Assembly: GCA_051252075.1 (NCBI GenBank)
Contig: JBPOFU010000001.1
Span: forward strand, 248,001-312,000
DNA: 64,000 nt
Origin: Oceanococcus sp051252075
GTDB taxonomy: Bacteria > Pseudomonadota > Gammaproteobacteria > Nevskiales > Oceanococcaceae
Reading direction: 5' to 3'
The notes beneath the pieces were generated by a model. That model was not told where the DNA came from. It ran no database searches and saw only the letters and a list, made by a program, of their open reading frames with translations. This document shows positions 16,243 to 25,193 of the stretch, in pieces; position 1 is the first letter of the stretch; every line of letters starts with the position of its first letter. Made by a program: the position numbers and the translations under genes.

Positions 16243-17844
16243 ATGCCAAAACCGATTCGAAATCTTATTTTTCTCCTACACGCTTATCTGCCAAGTTGTT
16301 TTCAAATACTGAGAAAATTATGGTGGAGGGTGCGTCATGGAGTGATTGCGCCGGAGCCCGGGCGCGGGAACTGCCAAATTTACGCTCAATACCGAAGTCT
16401 TATCGCTGACCAACTAGAGCGCGGTCGTATGAGCAGCGGTAGCAATACCATTGTTCGGGTGAATTTGGGTGCGAGCGCTGTCGATTGGCATCAATCACAA
16501 TTTGAGCATGCCACTTTCGTTCTATTCACGCCTTTAGATACTCAAATAGCAGCGCCTGCTGAAGCGGCTTTGTTGGATGTTTTTCGTGGTAATCCACACG
16601 CGATTTATGTGTCCTGTGATAACGAATTTACAAGAAATGGTGATTTGGATATACAGACGTTTACCGCTCCCGATCTCTTATCTTGGAGTAGTGGTGGGCA
16701 GCTCCCTGGCTGCTTTGCGGTGCGGCGAGGTGACAATGGCGTAACAAATAGTGATCTTCAAGAGATTCAGCGCGATGCGAGGTCTTGGTGCTTATCAGCT
16801 ATGGCGCGCTGGCCAGAGGAGAATTTTGTCCACGCGCCGCTGCCGCTTTGTCGTACGCCCCAGTCAGGCTGGAGTGAACTCGATGCGTATTCAGAGAGAG
16901 CGCAAGGATTATTCAATCGTGAAATAGAACCAAACGTGCTAGCAAACACTTTGAGCGTGGTGATCCCAACACGTGATGGGGGCAACATTTTGCGAGCCTG
17001 TATCGAGAGTATCAAACCGGCATTAGTGGCTGCCCCGCAGCGTGTAGAAGTTGTTGTTGTGGACAACGCAAGTGATGACCTAGGGACATTGCAATATTTA
17101 CGACAGTTGGAAACGGATCACAGTATTTCAATCAGGGTATTACGTTACGACAAGCCGTTTAATTATGCTGCTATTAACAATTGGGCTGTGAACCAATGCA
17201 GCGGGCAATTTTTGCTGCTGCTGAACGATGATATTGAAGCGTGCGATGATGTATGGCTAGACCAGATGTTCGGCGCTTTACGCCAGCCCGGGGTCGGGGT
17301 TGTCGGGGCTCAGCTTCTCTACCCTGATGGGCGAGTTCAGCACGCTGGAGTGGCTCTAGGTTTAGGCGGCGTGGCAGAGCACCCGGGGAAAGGCTTGTTT
17401 CCTGACGATGAGCGCTTTTCGCGTCTTGGTCGTGGCCGGCAAAGGCGTGTTTCGGCGGTAACCGGAGCGTGCTTGTTAACCGAACGGAATTTGTATCTAG
17501 CCAACGGCGGGTTGAATGAGAAAAATCTCGCAGTAGCGTTTAATGATGTCGACTATTGTCTCAAGGTGCAGCGTTCAGGGAAAAAGACAGTGATTGCCGT
17601 AGACGCTTGTTTGCTGCATCATGAATCTATCAGTCGAGGGGCTGAAAATACGCTGCAAAAACAGCAGCGTTTCGCTGGCGAAGTGGCTTATATGAAGAAA
17701 AAGTGGGCTCAACAGATTGATAGCGACCCCTTTTACAGCCCGCATTTGAGTCGTCATGCGAGCGATTTAAGTTTTCGTAACCCGCCCAGCCCAAGTCTCA
17801 GTTATCTGAGCGTAGTTCCCCATTTTCAGAGTCACGGTGTATGA
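16243..17844 (+). CDS. Family 2 glycosyltransferase heading the capsule export operon
   Basis: 533 residues. The first ~220 residues have no recognisable motif; residues about 232-500 are a GT2 domain: LSVVIPTRDGGNILRACIES, EVVVVDNASDD, LLLLNDDIEACDDVWLDQM with the metal-binding DDD-like motif, and YPDGRVQHAGVALGLGG and FNDVDYCLKV, typical of rhamnosyl- and O-antigen-type transferases. The stop overlaps the ATG of the ABC permease gene by 4 bases. It is divergent from the giant gene, with 138 bases between the two starts in which both promoters must lie. The donor sugar is unknown. Confidence 0.85.
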   Translation: MPKPIRNLIFLLHAYLPSCFQILRKLWWRVRHGVIAPEPGRGNCQIYAQYRSLIADQLERGRMSSGSNTIVRVNLGASAVDWHQSQFEHATFVLFTPLDTQIAAPAEAALLDVFRGNPHAIYVSCDNEFTRNGDLDIQTFTAPDLLSWSSGGQLPGCFAVRRGDNGVTNSDLQEIQRDARSWCLSAMARWPEENFVHAPLPLCRTPQSGWSELDAYSERAQGLFNREIEPNVLANTLSVVIPTRDGGNILRACIESIKPALVAAPQRVEVVVVDNASDDLGTLQYLRQLETDHSISIRVLRYDKPFNYAAINNWAVNQCSGQFLLLLNDDIEACDDVWLDQMFGALRQPGVGVVGAQLLYPDGRVQHAGVALGLGGVAEHPGKGLFPDDERFSRLGRGRQRRVSAVTGACLLTERNLYLANGGLNEKNLAVAFNDVDYCLKVQRSGKKTVIAVDACLLHHESISRGAENTLQKQQRFAGEVAYMKKKWAQQIDSDPFYSPHLSRHASDLSFRNPPSPSLSYLSVVPHFQSHGV

Positions 17845-18668
17845 CTGCCGAACCGCAAAACAGCCAATTGATACCCGAGCTACCCGTGCGAAGAACGGGT
17901 AGAAATAGCTTTGAAGTTTTCCTGACGTCGCTGCATGCTTTTTTGCTGCGCGAACTGAAGAACCAGTTTGGTCGATCTCGTTTGGGGTATTTTTGGGCTT
18001 TAGCCGAACCAGCGGCTGCGGTTACGATATTCACGCTTTTACATGCGTTCATTCGTGGAAATCATAGTTCGATATATCAAGAAGACCCTGTTTTGTTTTT
18101 TGTTTTTGGTGTCATCCCCTATTTCGTTTTTTCCAATGCCTTGAGCCAAACGCAAGGTGTCTGTTCTACCCAAAAGGGCTTGTTCAACTACCGGCAAATA
18201 AAGCCCATCGATATTATGATTGCACGCAGTCTTATCGATGCATTGATGATGCTGGGTGTGCTGGTGACCTTTTTGGTTGGCTGGAGTTGGTTGGGGCAAG
18301 AGCTGCCAAAAATCCAAGTGCTTGAGCTTGCCGCAGCGCTGGGCTCTCTTTATATGTTGGGGTTCAGCGTTGGATTGTTGTTCGAAGTTTTCGCGACGGT
18401 ATACCCAGATTTGCGCAAGATTTTTGCAATTATTACGCGGCCGTTGTTTTTTGTATCGGGGGTGTTTTTTACTATCGGAATGTTGCCAGGAAAGATGGCG
18501 GAAATATTGATTTGGGTTCCCATTTTACAAGGTGTGGATTTGGCGCGTGATGCGGTATTACCAGCTTATGACTCACCGGCGAGTTGGTTTTATCTGTGGG
18601 GCTGTATCTTGTTCGTGCAATGCGTGGGTTTGGCCGCATATCAACGCTACCAGTTTCGCCTGATTTGA
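17841..18668 (+). CDS. Polysaccharide export ABC transporter permease (KpsM-like)
   Basis: 275 residues with about six membrane segments and the ABC-2 layout. FLLRELKNQFGRSRLGYFWALAEP (residues about 34-57) is the cytoplasmic amphipathic entry of KpsM/Wzm-type permeases, and the late FFVSGVFFTIGMLPGKMAEIL is the conserved C-terminal loop. It forms the inner-membrane channel for a lipid-linked capsular polysaccharide together with the ATPase encoded ten bases downstream. The start overlaps the stop of the preceding GT2 gene. Confidence 0.9.
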   Translation: MTAEPQNSQLIPELPVRRTGRNSFEVFLTSLHAFLLRELKNQFGRSRLGYFWALAEPAAAVTIFTLLHAFIRGNHSSIYQEDPVLFFVFGVIPYFVFSNALSQTQGVCSTQKGLFNYRQIKPIDIMIARSLIDALMMLGVLVTFLVGWSWLGQELPKIQVLELAAALGSLYMLGFSVGLLFEVFATVYPDLRKIFAIITRPLFFVSGVFFTIGMLPGKMAEILIWVPILQGVDLARDAVLPAYDSPASWFYLWGCILFVQCVGLAAYQRYQFRLI

Positions 18669-18678
18669 TGCGGTCCTT

Positions 18679-19350
18679 ATGATTAAACTGAGCGGTATAA
18701 CTAAATCCTATCCCCTGCGAGGGTTTTCACGCTATTTCGTTTTCCGAGATTTGGATTTGGAACTGCCTTCACGTACGCATGTAGGCATAGTTGGGCGAAA
18801 CGGCGCTGGGAAGTCCACCTTGTTGCGTTTAATTGGCGGCATGGAGCTCCCGGACGCGGGCCACATCACAGCAGATGGTACTATTTCACCACCTCTCGGC
18901 TTGAGCAGTGGCTTTGCTCAACAGCTTTCAGGGCGAGACAATGCACGCTTCGTCAGCAGAATTAATGGCGATGATGTAGAAAGTACCAACGAACGTGTGG
19001 CTTTCATCCTTGCTTTTTCTGAGCTGGGCGATTTTTTTGAAATGCCTGTCCGAACCTTCTCTTCCGGCATGAAGGCGCGTCTAGCGTTTGCAATTAGCCT
19101 TTCATTTGATTTCGACTACTACCTGATTGACGAACTCACGGCTGTCGGTGATCAGAAATTTAGAGAGAAGGCACGTGAAGCATTCGCTGAAAAAAAGGGT
19201 AAATCGAGCATCATAATGGTGAGCCACAATTTGGATAATCTTAAGCGAGACTGCGAAGTCGGAATTTATATGACTCCTGAAGGACCTCGATATTTTGACG
19301 ATATTAAGAAAGCTGTGCGTGCATACCGAGAAGATCAAAAGACGGCATGA
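18679..19350 (+). CDS. Polysaccharide export ABC transporter ATPase (KpsT-like)
   Basis: 223 residues, the usual KpsT length without a C-terminal carbohydrate-binding domain. Walker A is GRNGAGKST (about residues 39-47), the signature is FSSGMKARLAFA (near 120), Walker B is YYLIDELTAVGD with the usual Asp-Glu, and the switch His is in MVSHN. The lack of a Wzt-type C-terminal domain argues for a group-2-capsule-like export rather than an O-antigen with chain-end recognition. Its stop overlaps the start of the KpsE-like gene by 4 bases. Confidence 0.92.
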   Translation: MIKLSGITKSYPLRGFSRYFVFRDLDLELPSRTHVGIVGRNGAGKSTLLRLIGGMELPDAGHITADGTISPPLGLSSGFAQQLSGRDNARFVSRINGDDVESTNERVAFILAFSELGDFFEMPVRTFSSGMKARLAFAISLSFDFDYYLIDELTAVGDQKFREKAREAFAEKKGKSSIIMVSHNLDNLKRDCEVGIYMTPEGPRYFDDIKKAVRAYREDQKTA

Positions 19351-20459
19351 ACAATTTTCTTATCACTGCTTTTGCCAATAAACCGATTCGCTACCTGTTA
19401 CTGGTAGCGTTCCCCTGTTTTTGCGTTTGGTTCTATCTGCAATTTATCGCGAGTTCCGGGTATGTCGGTCGCGCCCAATTTATGGTGGAGGAGGATGCTC
19501 CTCAAGCCATGGCAGGAGCAGAACTGGCGCTTGGGCTGCTGAGTGTAAGTGGAGGGCGAAGTAAACAAGATGCGCTACTCATAGATCGATTTATGCAGTC
19601 CAGAACTATGCTGGAATGGCTTGACGCCAAGCTTGATCTCAAAGGGCATTTTAGTGACAAGGAGATTGACTGGTTTGGGCGATTGGATACCGATGTGTCA
19701 GCAGAGGAGTTTTTAGACTACTTCCGTAGCCAGCTAGTGCTCACGATTGACGAGGATGCGCTCATTATCGGGGTCGACTTTATCTCCTATGACGCTGACT
19801 ATTCGCAGCGTGTCGTACAAGCTTTGGTCGATAGAAGTGAATTGTTTGTTAATGAGATTTCTCGGGGCTTGGCGCAACAGCAACTGTCTTTTGTAGAGGA
19901 GCAAGTTGCAACGACCTACGCGCGACTGAGCAAAGCTTCAGATGACATGATTCGTTTGCAGAAAAAAAATGACATCTTAAGTCCAACCCACGAAAGTGAG
20001 GTGATTGGACAAATTCTAGCGGCGCTGGAAGGTGAGCTGGTGAGTCAAAAAACACAGCTCATCACTTTGATGGCCTATCTCCACTCTGACTCGGCTGATG
20101 TTGTTGCCGCTAAACACCGCATTAACGCGATAGAGCAACAGATAGAAAGCGAGCGAAATCGCTTGATTGGCCGTGGCTCGCAAGGGATGAACGAACTGCT
20201 GCTTGAATATAAGCAAGCAGAAGTGAATGCCAGTCTAGCGGGGGAAATCTACAAGAGCGCTTTGGCTTCTTTAGAAGCCACGCGACTGGATGCAACTCGA
20301 AAAATTAAGTACGTCGTTTTGGTGGATGCACCGAGCCGGCCCGATTCTGCTGAGCAACCTCGGGTCGCTTACTGGACAGTCACTATATTTATCATGCTAA
20401 ATCTTCTTTATTTCGTCGCCAGCCTCATCGCTGCTACGATTCAGGATCATCGTGAATGA
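19347..20459 (+). CDS. Capsule export inner-membrane/periplasmic protein (KpsE-like)
   Basis: 370 residues with a membrane segment near residues 14-34, a long helical periplasmic region (about 160-300, strongly coiled-coil, for example around residues 165-215) and a second membrane segment near 340-362. This is the polysaccharide co-polymerase layout of KpsE/BexC/RkpR. It would bridge the ABC transporter to the outer-membrane channel. Overlaps of 4 bases on both sides (with the ATPase and with the KpsD-like gene) show tight coupling. Confidence 0.88.
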   Translation: MNNFLITAFANKPIRYLLLVAFPCFCVWFYLQFIASSGYVGRAQFMVEEDAPQAMAGAELALGLLSVSGGRSKQDALLIDRFMQSRTMLEWLDAKLDLKGHFSDKEIDWFGRLDTDVSAEEFLDYFRSQLVLTIDEDALIIGVDFISYDADYSQRVVQALVDRSELFVNEISRGLAQQQLSFVEEQVATTYARLSKASDDMIRLQKKNDILSPTHESEVIGQILAALEGELVSQKTQLITLMAYLHSDSADVVAAKHRINAIEQQIESERNRLIGRGSQGMNELLLEYKQAEVNASLAGEIYKSALASLEATRLDATRKIKYVVLVDAPSRPDSAEQPRVAYWTVTIFIMLNLLYFVASLIAATIQDHRE

Positions 20460-22147
20460 ACATCTTTCGTTTTGTCACAGCTGTTATTTTCGCCGTATTC
20501 ATTAGTGGAATAGCAGCGGCTCAGCAGCTACCTTTTTTGCAGCAAAGTCAGCCAGGCGTGGGCTTACAAACAGCAACCGAGCTCAGTAGCAGCCCATATT
20601 CACAGCCGATGCCGGAGTCACCACCACCTGCCATTATCCCGCGGGATATCGATGAGACGGTTTTTGGTGCAAAGCTGTTTCAGGGGCATTTTGCAAGCCA
20701 GAGTTTCCGTGGGTTCAATCCGGGTTATTTGATTAGCCCAGGCGATTGGATCGATATCAAGTTTTGGGGGGCTGTTGAGCTAGCTTTGCGCTTACAGGTT
20801 GACGCACAAGGGCACGTGTTTATTCCCAAAATTGGTCCAGTTCGGATCGTAAATACACGCAATGGCAATCTGGATAATCTTGTCACGCAAAGAGTAAAGC
20901 AGGTATATCAAGAGAACGTTGGTGTTTATGCGGCATTGGCTGCAGCCGAGCCTGTAAAGGTATTTGTGACTGGCAACGTTAGAGCTCCAGGTCTTTATGA
21001 TGCATACGCGTCGGATTCCATACTGCATTTCTTAGATCGAGCTGGCGGCATAGACACCGATACAGGAAGTTTTCTCGATATTGCAATCAAACGTGGCCAA
21101 AAAGTTAGAGCACGTATCAACCTTTATGATTTTCTCATTGGGGGGGATTTGCCATTAGTGCAATTGCAAGATGGAGATACCATCGTTGTTGAGCCTATTC
21201 AGTCGATTGCACGTGTTGCTGGAGCCGTAAAACATCCGCTCCGCTTTGAGTTTAAGGGCAGTATCCCGTTGGATAAGTTGCTAGCGCTCGCTCATGTGGA
21301 TGCGGGGGCTACGCATGTACAAATTCTAAGCAAACAAAATGCCGTAAGGGAAGCAGATTACTTGCCACTGCAGGCTGATCTGGCGTCTATCAATATTGTG
21401 TCTGGCGACGAAATTCGGGTTTTTTCGGATCGGCGCATCGGTGATATCGTGGCTCGGGTCGAGGGTGAGTATTCTGGTTTGAGCCAGTTCGTAATGCCCT
21501 ATGAGGCAAATTTGTCGGATTTGTTGAGTCAAGTTCAATTCACCTCATTGTCGGATCAAGGCGGTATCCAACTCTATCGGCAGAGCGTAGTTGAGCGACA
21601 GAGAGAAGTCCTAGAAGAAATGTTGCAAAAGCTAGAGCAGGCAGTGCTTACGGCGCGTTCTGGCACTCAGGAAGAGGCGCAGCTGCGTACTCAGGAGGCC
21701 AGTTTGATTCTAAAGTTTGTTGAACGAGCCCGTGATATTGAACCGAAAGGGCGCCTGGTGTTACATCAAGGCTTTGATCCAACATTAGTCGATTTGCAAG
21801 ATCGAGATGTGCTTCGCATTCCACGTAAGGTCAATACGGTTGCAGTTCAGGGGGAAGTGTTTTTTCCGACGTCATTCGTTTGGCAAAAGGGCAAAACACT
21901 GGGCTACTATTTGAGCCAGGCTGGCGGCCTCACCCAAAAAGGCAATCGTGATCGCGTTTTTGTGATTCGGTCTAGTGGAGAAATGGTTGAAGCTCAGGAC
22001 GGCTGGTTCCGAAATACGCGAATTCTGCCTGGCGACGAAATTATGGTGCTGCCTCAGGTGGATACCAAGCGTTTCCAATTCTCAAAAGATCTGGTGCAGA
22101 TTATTTACCAACTGGCCTTATCGGCCGGTGTGGTTTTGCGTTTATAA
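20456..22147 (+). CDS. Outer-membrane polysaccharide export protein (KpsD/Wza family)
   Basis: 563 residues, close to the length of E. coli KpsD as I recall it. Residues 1-22 form a signal peptide ending AAA before Gln. Residues about 85-165 are the polysaccharide export domain (YLISPGDWIDIKFWG), followed by several SLBB-type domains: VFVTGNVRAPGLYD, RVAGAVKHPLRFEF and VAVQGEVFFPTSFVW. It forms the periplasmic/outer-membrane exit of the capsule. No lipobox is present, as in KpsD and unlike Wza. The stop shares a TTATAA palindrome with the stop of the converging gene at 22142. Confidence 0.9.
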   Translation: MNIFRFVTAVIFAVFISGIAAAQQLPFLQQSQPGVGLQTATELSSSPYSQPMPESPPPAIIPRDIDETVFGAKLFQGHFASQSFRGFNPGYLISPGDWIDIKFWGAVELALRLQVDAQGHVFIPKIGPVRIVNTRNGNLDNLVTQRVKQVYQENVGVYAALAAAEPVKVFVTGNVRAPGLYDAYASDSILHFLDRAGGIDTDTGSFLDIAIKRGQKVRARINLYDFLIGGDLPLVQLQDGDTIVVEPIQSIARVAGAVKHPLRFEFKGSIPLDKLLALAHVDAGATHVQILSKQNAVREADYLPLQADLASINIVSGDEIRVFSDRRIGDIVARVEGEYSGLSQFVMPYEANLSDLLSQVQFTSLSDQGGIQLYRQSVVERQREVLEEMLQKLEQAVLTARSGTQEEAQLRTQEASLILKFVERARDIEPKGRLVLHQGFDPTLVDLQDRDVLRIPRKVNTVAVQGEVFFPTSFVWQKGKTLGYYLSQAGGLTQKGNRDRVFVIRSSGEMVEAQDGWFRNTRILPGDEIMVLPQVDTKRFQFSKDLVQIIYQLALSAGVVLRL

Positions 22148-22933
22148 ACCAGTCTTGGCGCGCTGCCGGAATTGCTTGTACGCGGGAGAGCGCCACAATC
22201 TGAATAAGCTTTGAATATGCCATGCCAGATGGCGGATGCTGCGAAAGGTGCCTCGTCGAGGCGGGTGTATGACTTTAATGTCGTTCAACAAAGTACAGTT
22301 TAGGCCTCTTTGTTGGACGCGCAGACAAATGTCTATGTCTTCGCAATACATGAAATAGCCGGTATCGAAGCCATTTATTTGCTGGAATGTTGATTGCCGC
22401 ATGGCTAAAAACAGACCAGCCAGCCAATCGACTTTACCGCTGTGCTTTTCTACATTCCGTGATGTATTGCGCCGTCGACCTAAAGCATGGCGACGTAGGA
22501 ATTGCCACGGTGTGAACAGAGGGCGGCCGTTATCCTCCACTTGTCCCTGCGGTGTAAGCGCACGCGGACTGGCTACGCCGTTATTGGCCTGCGCCAGGTG
22601 GGCTTCCAAGGCTGGAAATATCGTGACTGGTAAGCGTAAATCGGGGTCCGCGGCCAAGATGAACTCTGCATCTAGATCATGCAGGGCCGCATTGTGATTT
22701 TCGCCAAACCCTTTGGGCGATGCGTTTTTTATCAAGCTGACTTTCGCTTGAACTGATTCAGGCAACAGCGCCAGTACATCGTCGTGTTCTGGAATGTTCT
22801 GGGTCAAGAAAATGTGGAAATCTTGTTCGGCGAGTTCTTGGCAGACGTCGTTGATAATGCCCAAAACACAGCTGCCGTGGCCGTGGCTGATGATGGAAAT
22901 AGCCCATTTCATGCGAGCGCTACTGGCCGTCAT
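22142..22933 (-). CDS. Family 2 glycosyltransferase
   Basis: 263 residues if the ATG at 22931-22933 is used, which overlaps the upstream gene by 14 bases; the ATG at 22910-22912 (residue 8, before KWAISIISHGHG) is an equally good start and would give 256 residues. GT2 motifs: ILAADPDLRL as the metal-binding DxD, VDWLAGLFLAMR, and GFDTGYFMYCEDIDICLRV. The pattern is that of rhamnosyltransferase-like enzymes of O-antigen and capsule pathways. It is the last gene of the run 28261 to 22142. Confidence 0.82.
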   Translation of the reverse strand: MTASSARMKWAISIISHGHGSCVLGIINDVCQELAEQDFHIFLTQNIPEHDDVLALLPESVQAKVSLIKNASPKGFGENHNAALHDLDAEFILAADPDLRLPVTIFPALEAHLAQANNGVASPRALTPQGQVEDNGRPLFTPWQFLRRHALGRRRNTSRNVEKHSGKVDWLAGLFLAMRQSTFQQINGFDTGYFMYCEDIDICLRVQQRGLNCTLLNDIKVIHPPRRGTFRSIRHLAWHIQSLFRLWRSPAYKQFRQRAKTGL

Positions 22934-23846
22934 AACGTTCTGCTGGTGCGCGTGTAAAAAGCAGCTTTAAGCCGAGGATATTGCCTTTGAGCATGGAGTA
23001 GAGCTTAGGTCCGCGTTGCGGTTCGAATAGAACCGTCTTTAAGAAAAGTTTGGCGGCGCCCAGCCATTCATATGCCAGCCATGCTGGAAAGCGCAATCCG
23101 TAACGACCCGTGAGTACCCAGCGGTTGCGATTGATGTAGAAGTGTCGCAGCACGCTGTGATGTGTGGGGTACATTTTCACGCCAGCAATGTGTTTGCGGT
23201 CCACGTCGCCCAGGCTGTGTTGCAGTTGCGCCTGCGCGCAAGCGATGAGCTGGTAGCCGTGTTTGCGCAGGAGTAAGCAGTATTCGGTATCTACTAGGTC
23301 GATGAACAGGCTTTGGTCAAAGCCGCCCAGTTTTTTCCATACGGCCAAATCAAGAAGCATGCCGGAGCTGATCGCAAGATCGACCACAGTAGGCGCGAGT
23401 ATGCTGTCCGCATAGACAAATTTGAATGACCAACCCGAAGCCTGTGCTTGCGGCCAGCGACATTTGATGTCCGCTAAGGCGTAGCGGATACGAGGCACTG
23501 CCACTGCGGTTTTGTCGTCAGCGGCTTTGAGCTCCGCGTGCAGAACGGCAACCATGTCCTTGTCCGGAATACTGTCGTGATCGAACAGTACGCTGTAACG
23601 AGCGCCCAATTGTGTCGCACGATTCAAAGCACGGTTTTGCGCGGCGGCAATGCCCAGATTGCTTTCGCTACGCATGAGGACACTTTTTTCGCTGGGCAGG
23701 TCGGCGGGTATCTCGACGGCTATGTCTGAGCCATTGTCCCAAACGATTAAGACATCAACTTGAGCGGCAATACAGGCTAAGCGCTGTTCCAGTCCTTCGG
23801 GTGGATTGAAGCAAACAACAACGGCTGCGACTTGGTCATTGATCAA
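22920..23846 (-). CDS. Family 2 glycosyltransferase (rhamnosyltransferase-like)
   Basis: 308 residues. VAAVVVCFNPPEGLEQRL opens a GT-A fold, LIVWDNGS is the nucleotide site, SVLFDHDSIPD supplies the DxD motif, and SSGMLLDLAVWKKLGGFDQSLFIDLVDTEYCLLL is the conserved C-terminal part of RfbF-like rhamnosyltransferases. The start overlaps the stop of the GtrB-like gene by 4 bases, so it belongs to the same translationally coupled block. The C-terminal 80 residues are basic and amphipathic and may attach to the membrane. Confidence 0.83.
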   Translation of the reverse strand: MINDQVAAVVVCFNPPEGLEQRLACIAAQVDVLIVWDNGSDIAVEIPADLPSEKSVLMRSESNLGIAAAQNRALNRATQLGARYSVLFDHDSIPDKDMVAVLHAELKAADDKTAVAVPRIRYALADIKCRWPQAQASGWSFKFVYADSILAPTVVDLAISSGMLLDLAVWKKLGGFDQSLFIDLVDTEYCLLLRKHGYQLIACAQAQLQHSLGDVDRKHIAGVKMYPTHHSVLRHFYINRNRWVLTGRYGLRFPAWLAYEWLGAAKLFLKTVLFEPQRGPKLYSMLKGNILGLKLLFTRAPAERYDGQ

Positions 23847-24781
23847 CGCGTGGTTTTCTCAATGATGAAGCGTGGCCGAGCTTTCAATTCACCGTAGATT
23901 TTGCCCAAGTATTCGCCGATTACGCCGAGGCAGAAAATCTGTATGCCGCCTAGAAAATAGGTCGGTAGTACGGTGGATGCCCAACCGGGTACGGCACTGT
24001 CGCCGAACAGCGCGATGGCCAGTACCCAGGCGCTCATGACTGAGGTGATGCCGAATATGGTGAATCCCATCAGGCCGATGAGGCGCAGTGGAACCATGGA
24101 GAAAGAGGTCACCCCATCCAAGGCAAAGCTGAGCATGCGCTTGATCGGATACTTCGATTCGCCTGCCATGCGCTCATGGCGGTCATAAAACACTTTGGCG
24201 GTAGGAAAGCCGAGCAAAGGCACGATACCGCGCAGGAATAAATTGGTTTCTTTGAATTCTTTGAGATGGTCGATGGCGCGGCGACTGAGTAGGCGAAAGT
24301 CGGCGTGGTTATCCACCACTTCTGCGCCCATTAAATGCATAAAGCGATAGAAAGCGAGGGCAGTTTGTCGCTTAAATAAGCTGTCGGTCTCACGGCCCTG
24401 ACGGACCCCCAGCACCACGTCGTGGCCACTTTTGTATTCATTCAGCATTTTCGGGATGGCACGGATATCGTCTTGCAAATCGGCATCGATGGTCACCACT
24501 GCATCGCCCTCCGCAGTGAATATCCCGGCCAGCAGCGCACGTTGATGGCCGCAGTTCCGTGAAAGTTTGATGCCTATTGCCAATGAGTCTTGTTCTGAGA
24601 TCTCATCTATTAATGGCCAAGTAGCATCTTTGCTGCCGTCGTCAACATAGTAGATGTGGCTATCGCGACTGATGCGGCCCTCATCCATCATTTGTTTCAT
24701 TAAACCAAGCAGTTGTGCGTGCGTGTCATGCAAAACTTCCGCTTCGTTGTAGCAGGGTACGACCAGTGCGAGTTGTTTCAT
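23843..24781 (-). CDS. Polyprenyl-phosphate glycosyltransferase (GtrB/DPM1-like)
   Basis: 312 residues. LALVVPCYNEAEVL, YYVDDGSKDATWPLI and VTIDADLQDD are the GT2 core of the GtrB/ArnC/dolichol-phosphate-mannose synthase family. KLSRNCGHQRALLAG follows as usual, and two C-terminal membrane segments (about residues 225-250 and 262-290) match the GtrB layout. It would transfer a sugar from a nucleotide donor to undecaprenyl phosphate on the cytoplasmic face, giving the donor for the GT-C enzyme encoded upstream. Spacing to the GtrA-like gene is one base. Confidence 0.88.
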   Translation of the reverse strand: MKQLALVVPCYNEAEVLHDTHAQLLGLMKQMMDEGRISRDSHIYYVDDGSKDATWPLIDEISEQDSLAIGIKLSRNCGHQRALLAGIFTAEGDAVVTIDADLQDDIRAIPKMLNEYKSGHDVVLGVRQGRETDSLFKRQTALAFYRFMHLMGAEVVDNHADFRLLSRRAIDHLKEFKETNLFLRGIVPLLGFPTAKVFYDRHERMAGESKYPIKRMLSFALDGVTSFSMVPLRLIGLMGFTIFGITSVMSAWVLAIALFGDSAVPGWASTVLPTYFLGGIQIFCLGVIGEYLGKIYGELKARPRFIIEKTTR

Positions 24782-24782
24782 T

Positions 24783-25193
24783 TCATTCGTCTTGCGCTGC
24801 AGGCGGTTCGGAGCGGTAAGTCCACTGTCGATTGGTAAAGAAATTCCACAACAAGACAGCGACTGTGGCCACTAGCTGGGCGGGAACATAATGCCAAGCT
24901 ACGGGGTGAATAAGTAGCCACATAATGGCCGCGTTAATGGCTAAACCACAAGTGGCAATGGCGATAAAACGTGGCATCGCTCTGCGATGCAGCGCCTGAC
25001 TGGCGAAGGTGAAGTGGTAATTTGCCCAATAGTTGAAAACGGCGCTCAAGCTATAAGCGATCGCTGAGGCCCATACCGGCGTTATGTGGAGCAGCTCCAC
25101 CAGTATCGCAAGCAGGACATACATGAAAGCTGTTGCACTGCCACCAACGCCCAGAAAGCGAACAAATTGTGCTGGTAGGCGGCCTGTTGTCAT
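24783..25193 (-). CDS. GtrA-family membrane protein (putative polyprenyl-phosphate-sugar flippase)
   Basis: 136 residues from the ATG at 25191-25193, which shares one base with the stop of the GT-C gene (TAATG); longer in-frame starts inside that gene are rejected. Four membrane segments and the motifs FVRFLGVGGSATAFMYVLL, FNYWANYHFTF and NFFTNRQWTYR are the GtrA signature. GtrA proteins are thought to move polyprenyl-phosphate-linked sugars across the inner membrane. It sits between the enzyme that would make the carrier-linked sugar and the one that would use it. Confidence 0.88.
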   Translation of the reverse strand: MTTGRLPAQFVRFLGVGGSATAFMYVLLAILVELLHITPVWASAIAYSLSAVFNYWANYHFTFASQALHRRAMPRFIAIATCGLAINAAIMWLLIHPVAWHYVPAQLVATVAVLLWNFFTNRQWTYRSEPPAAQDE

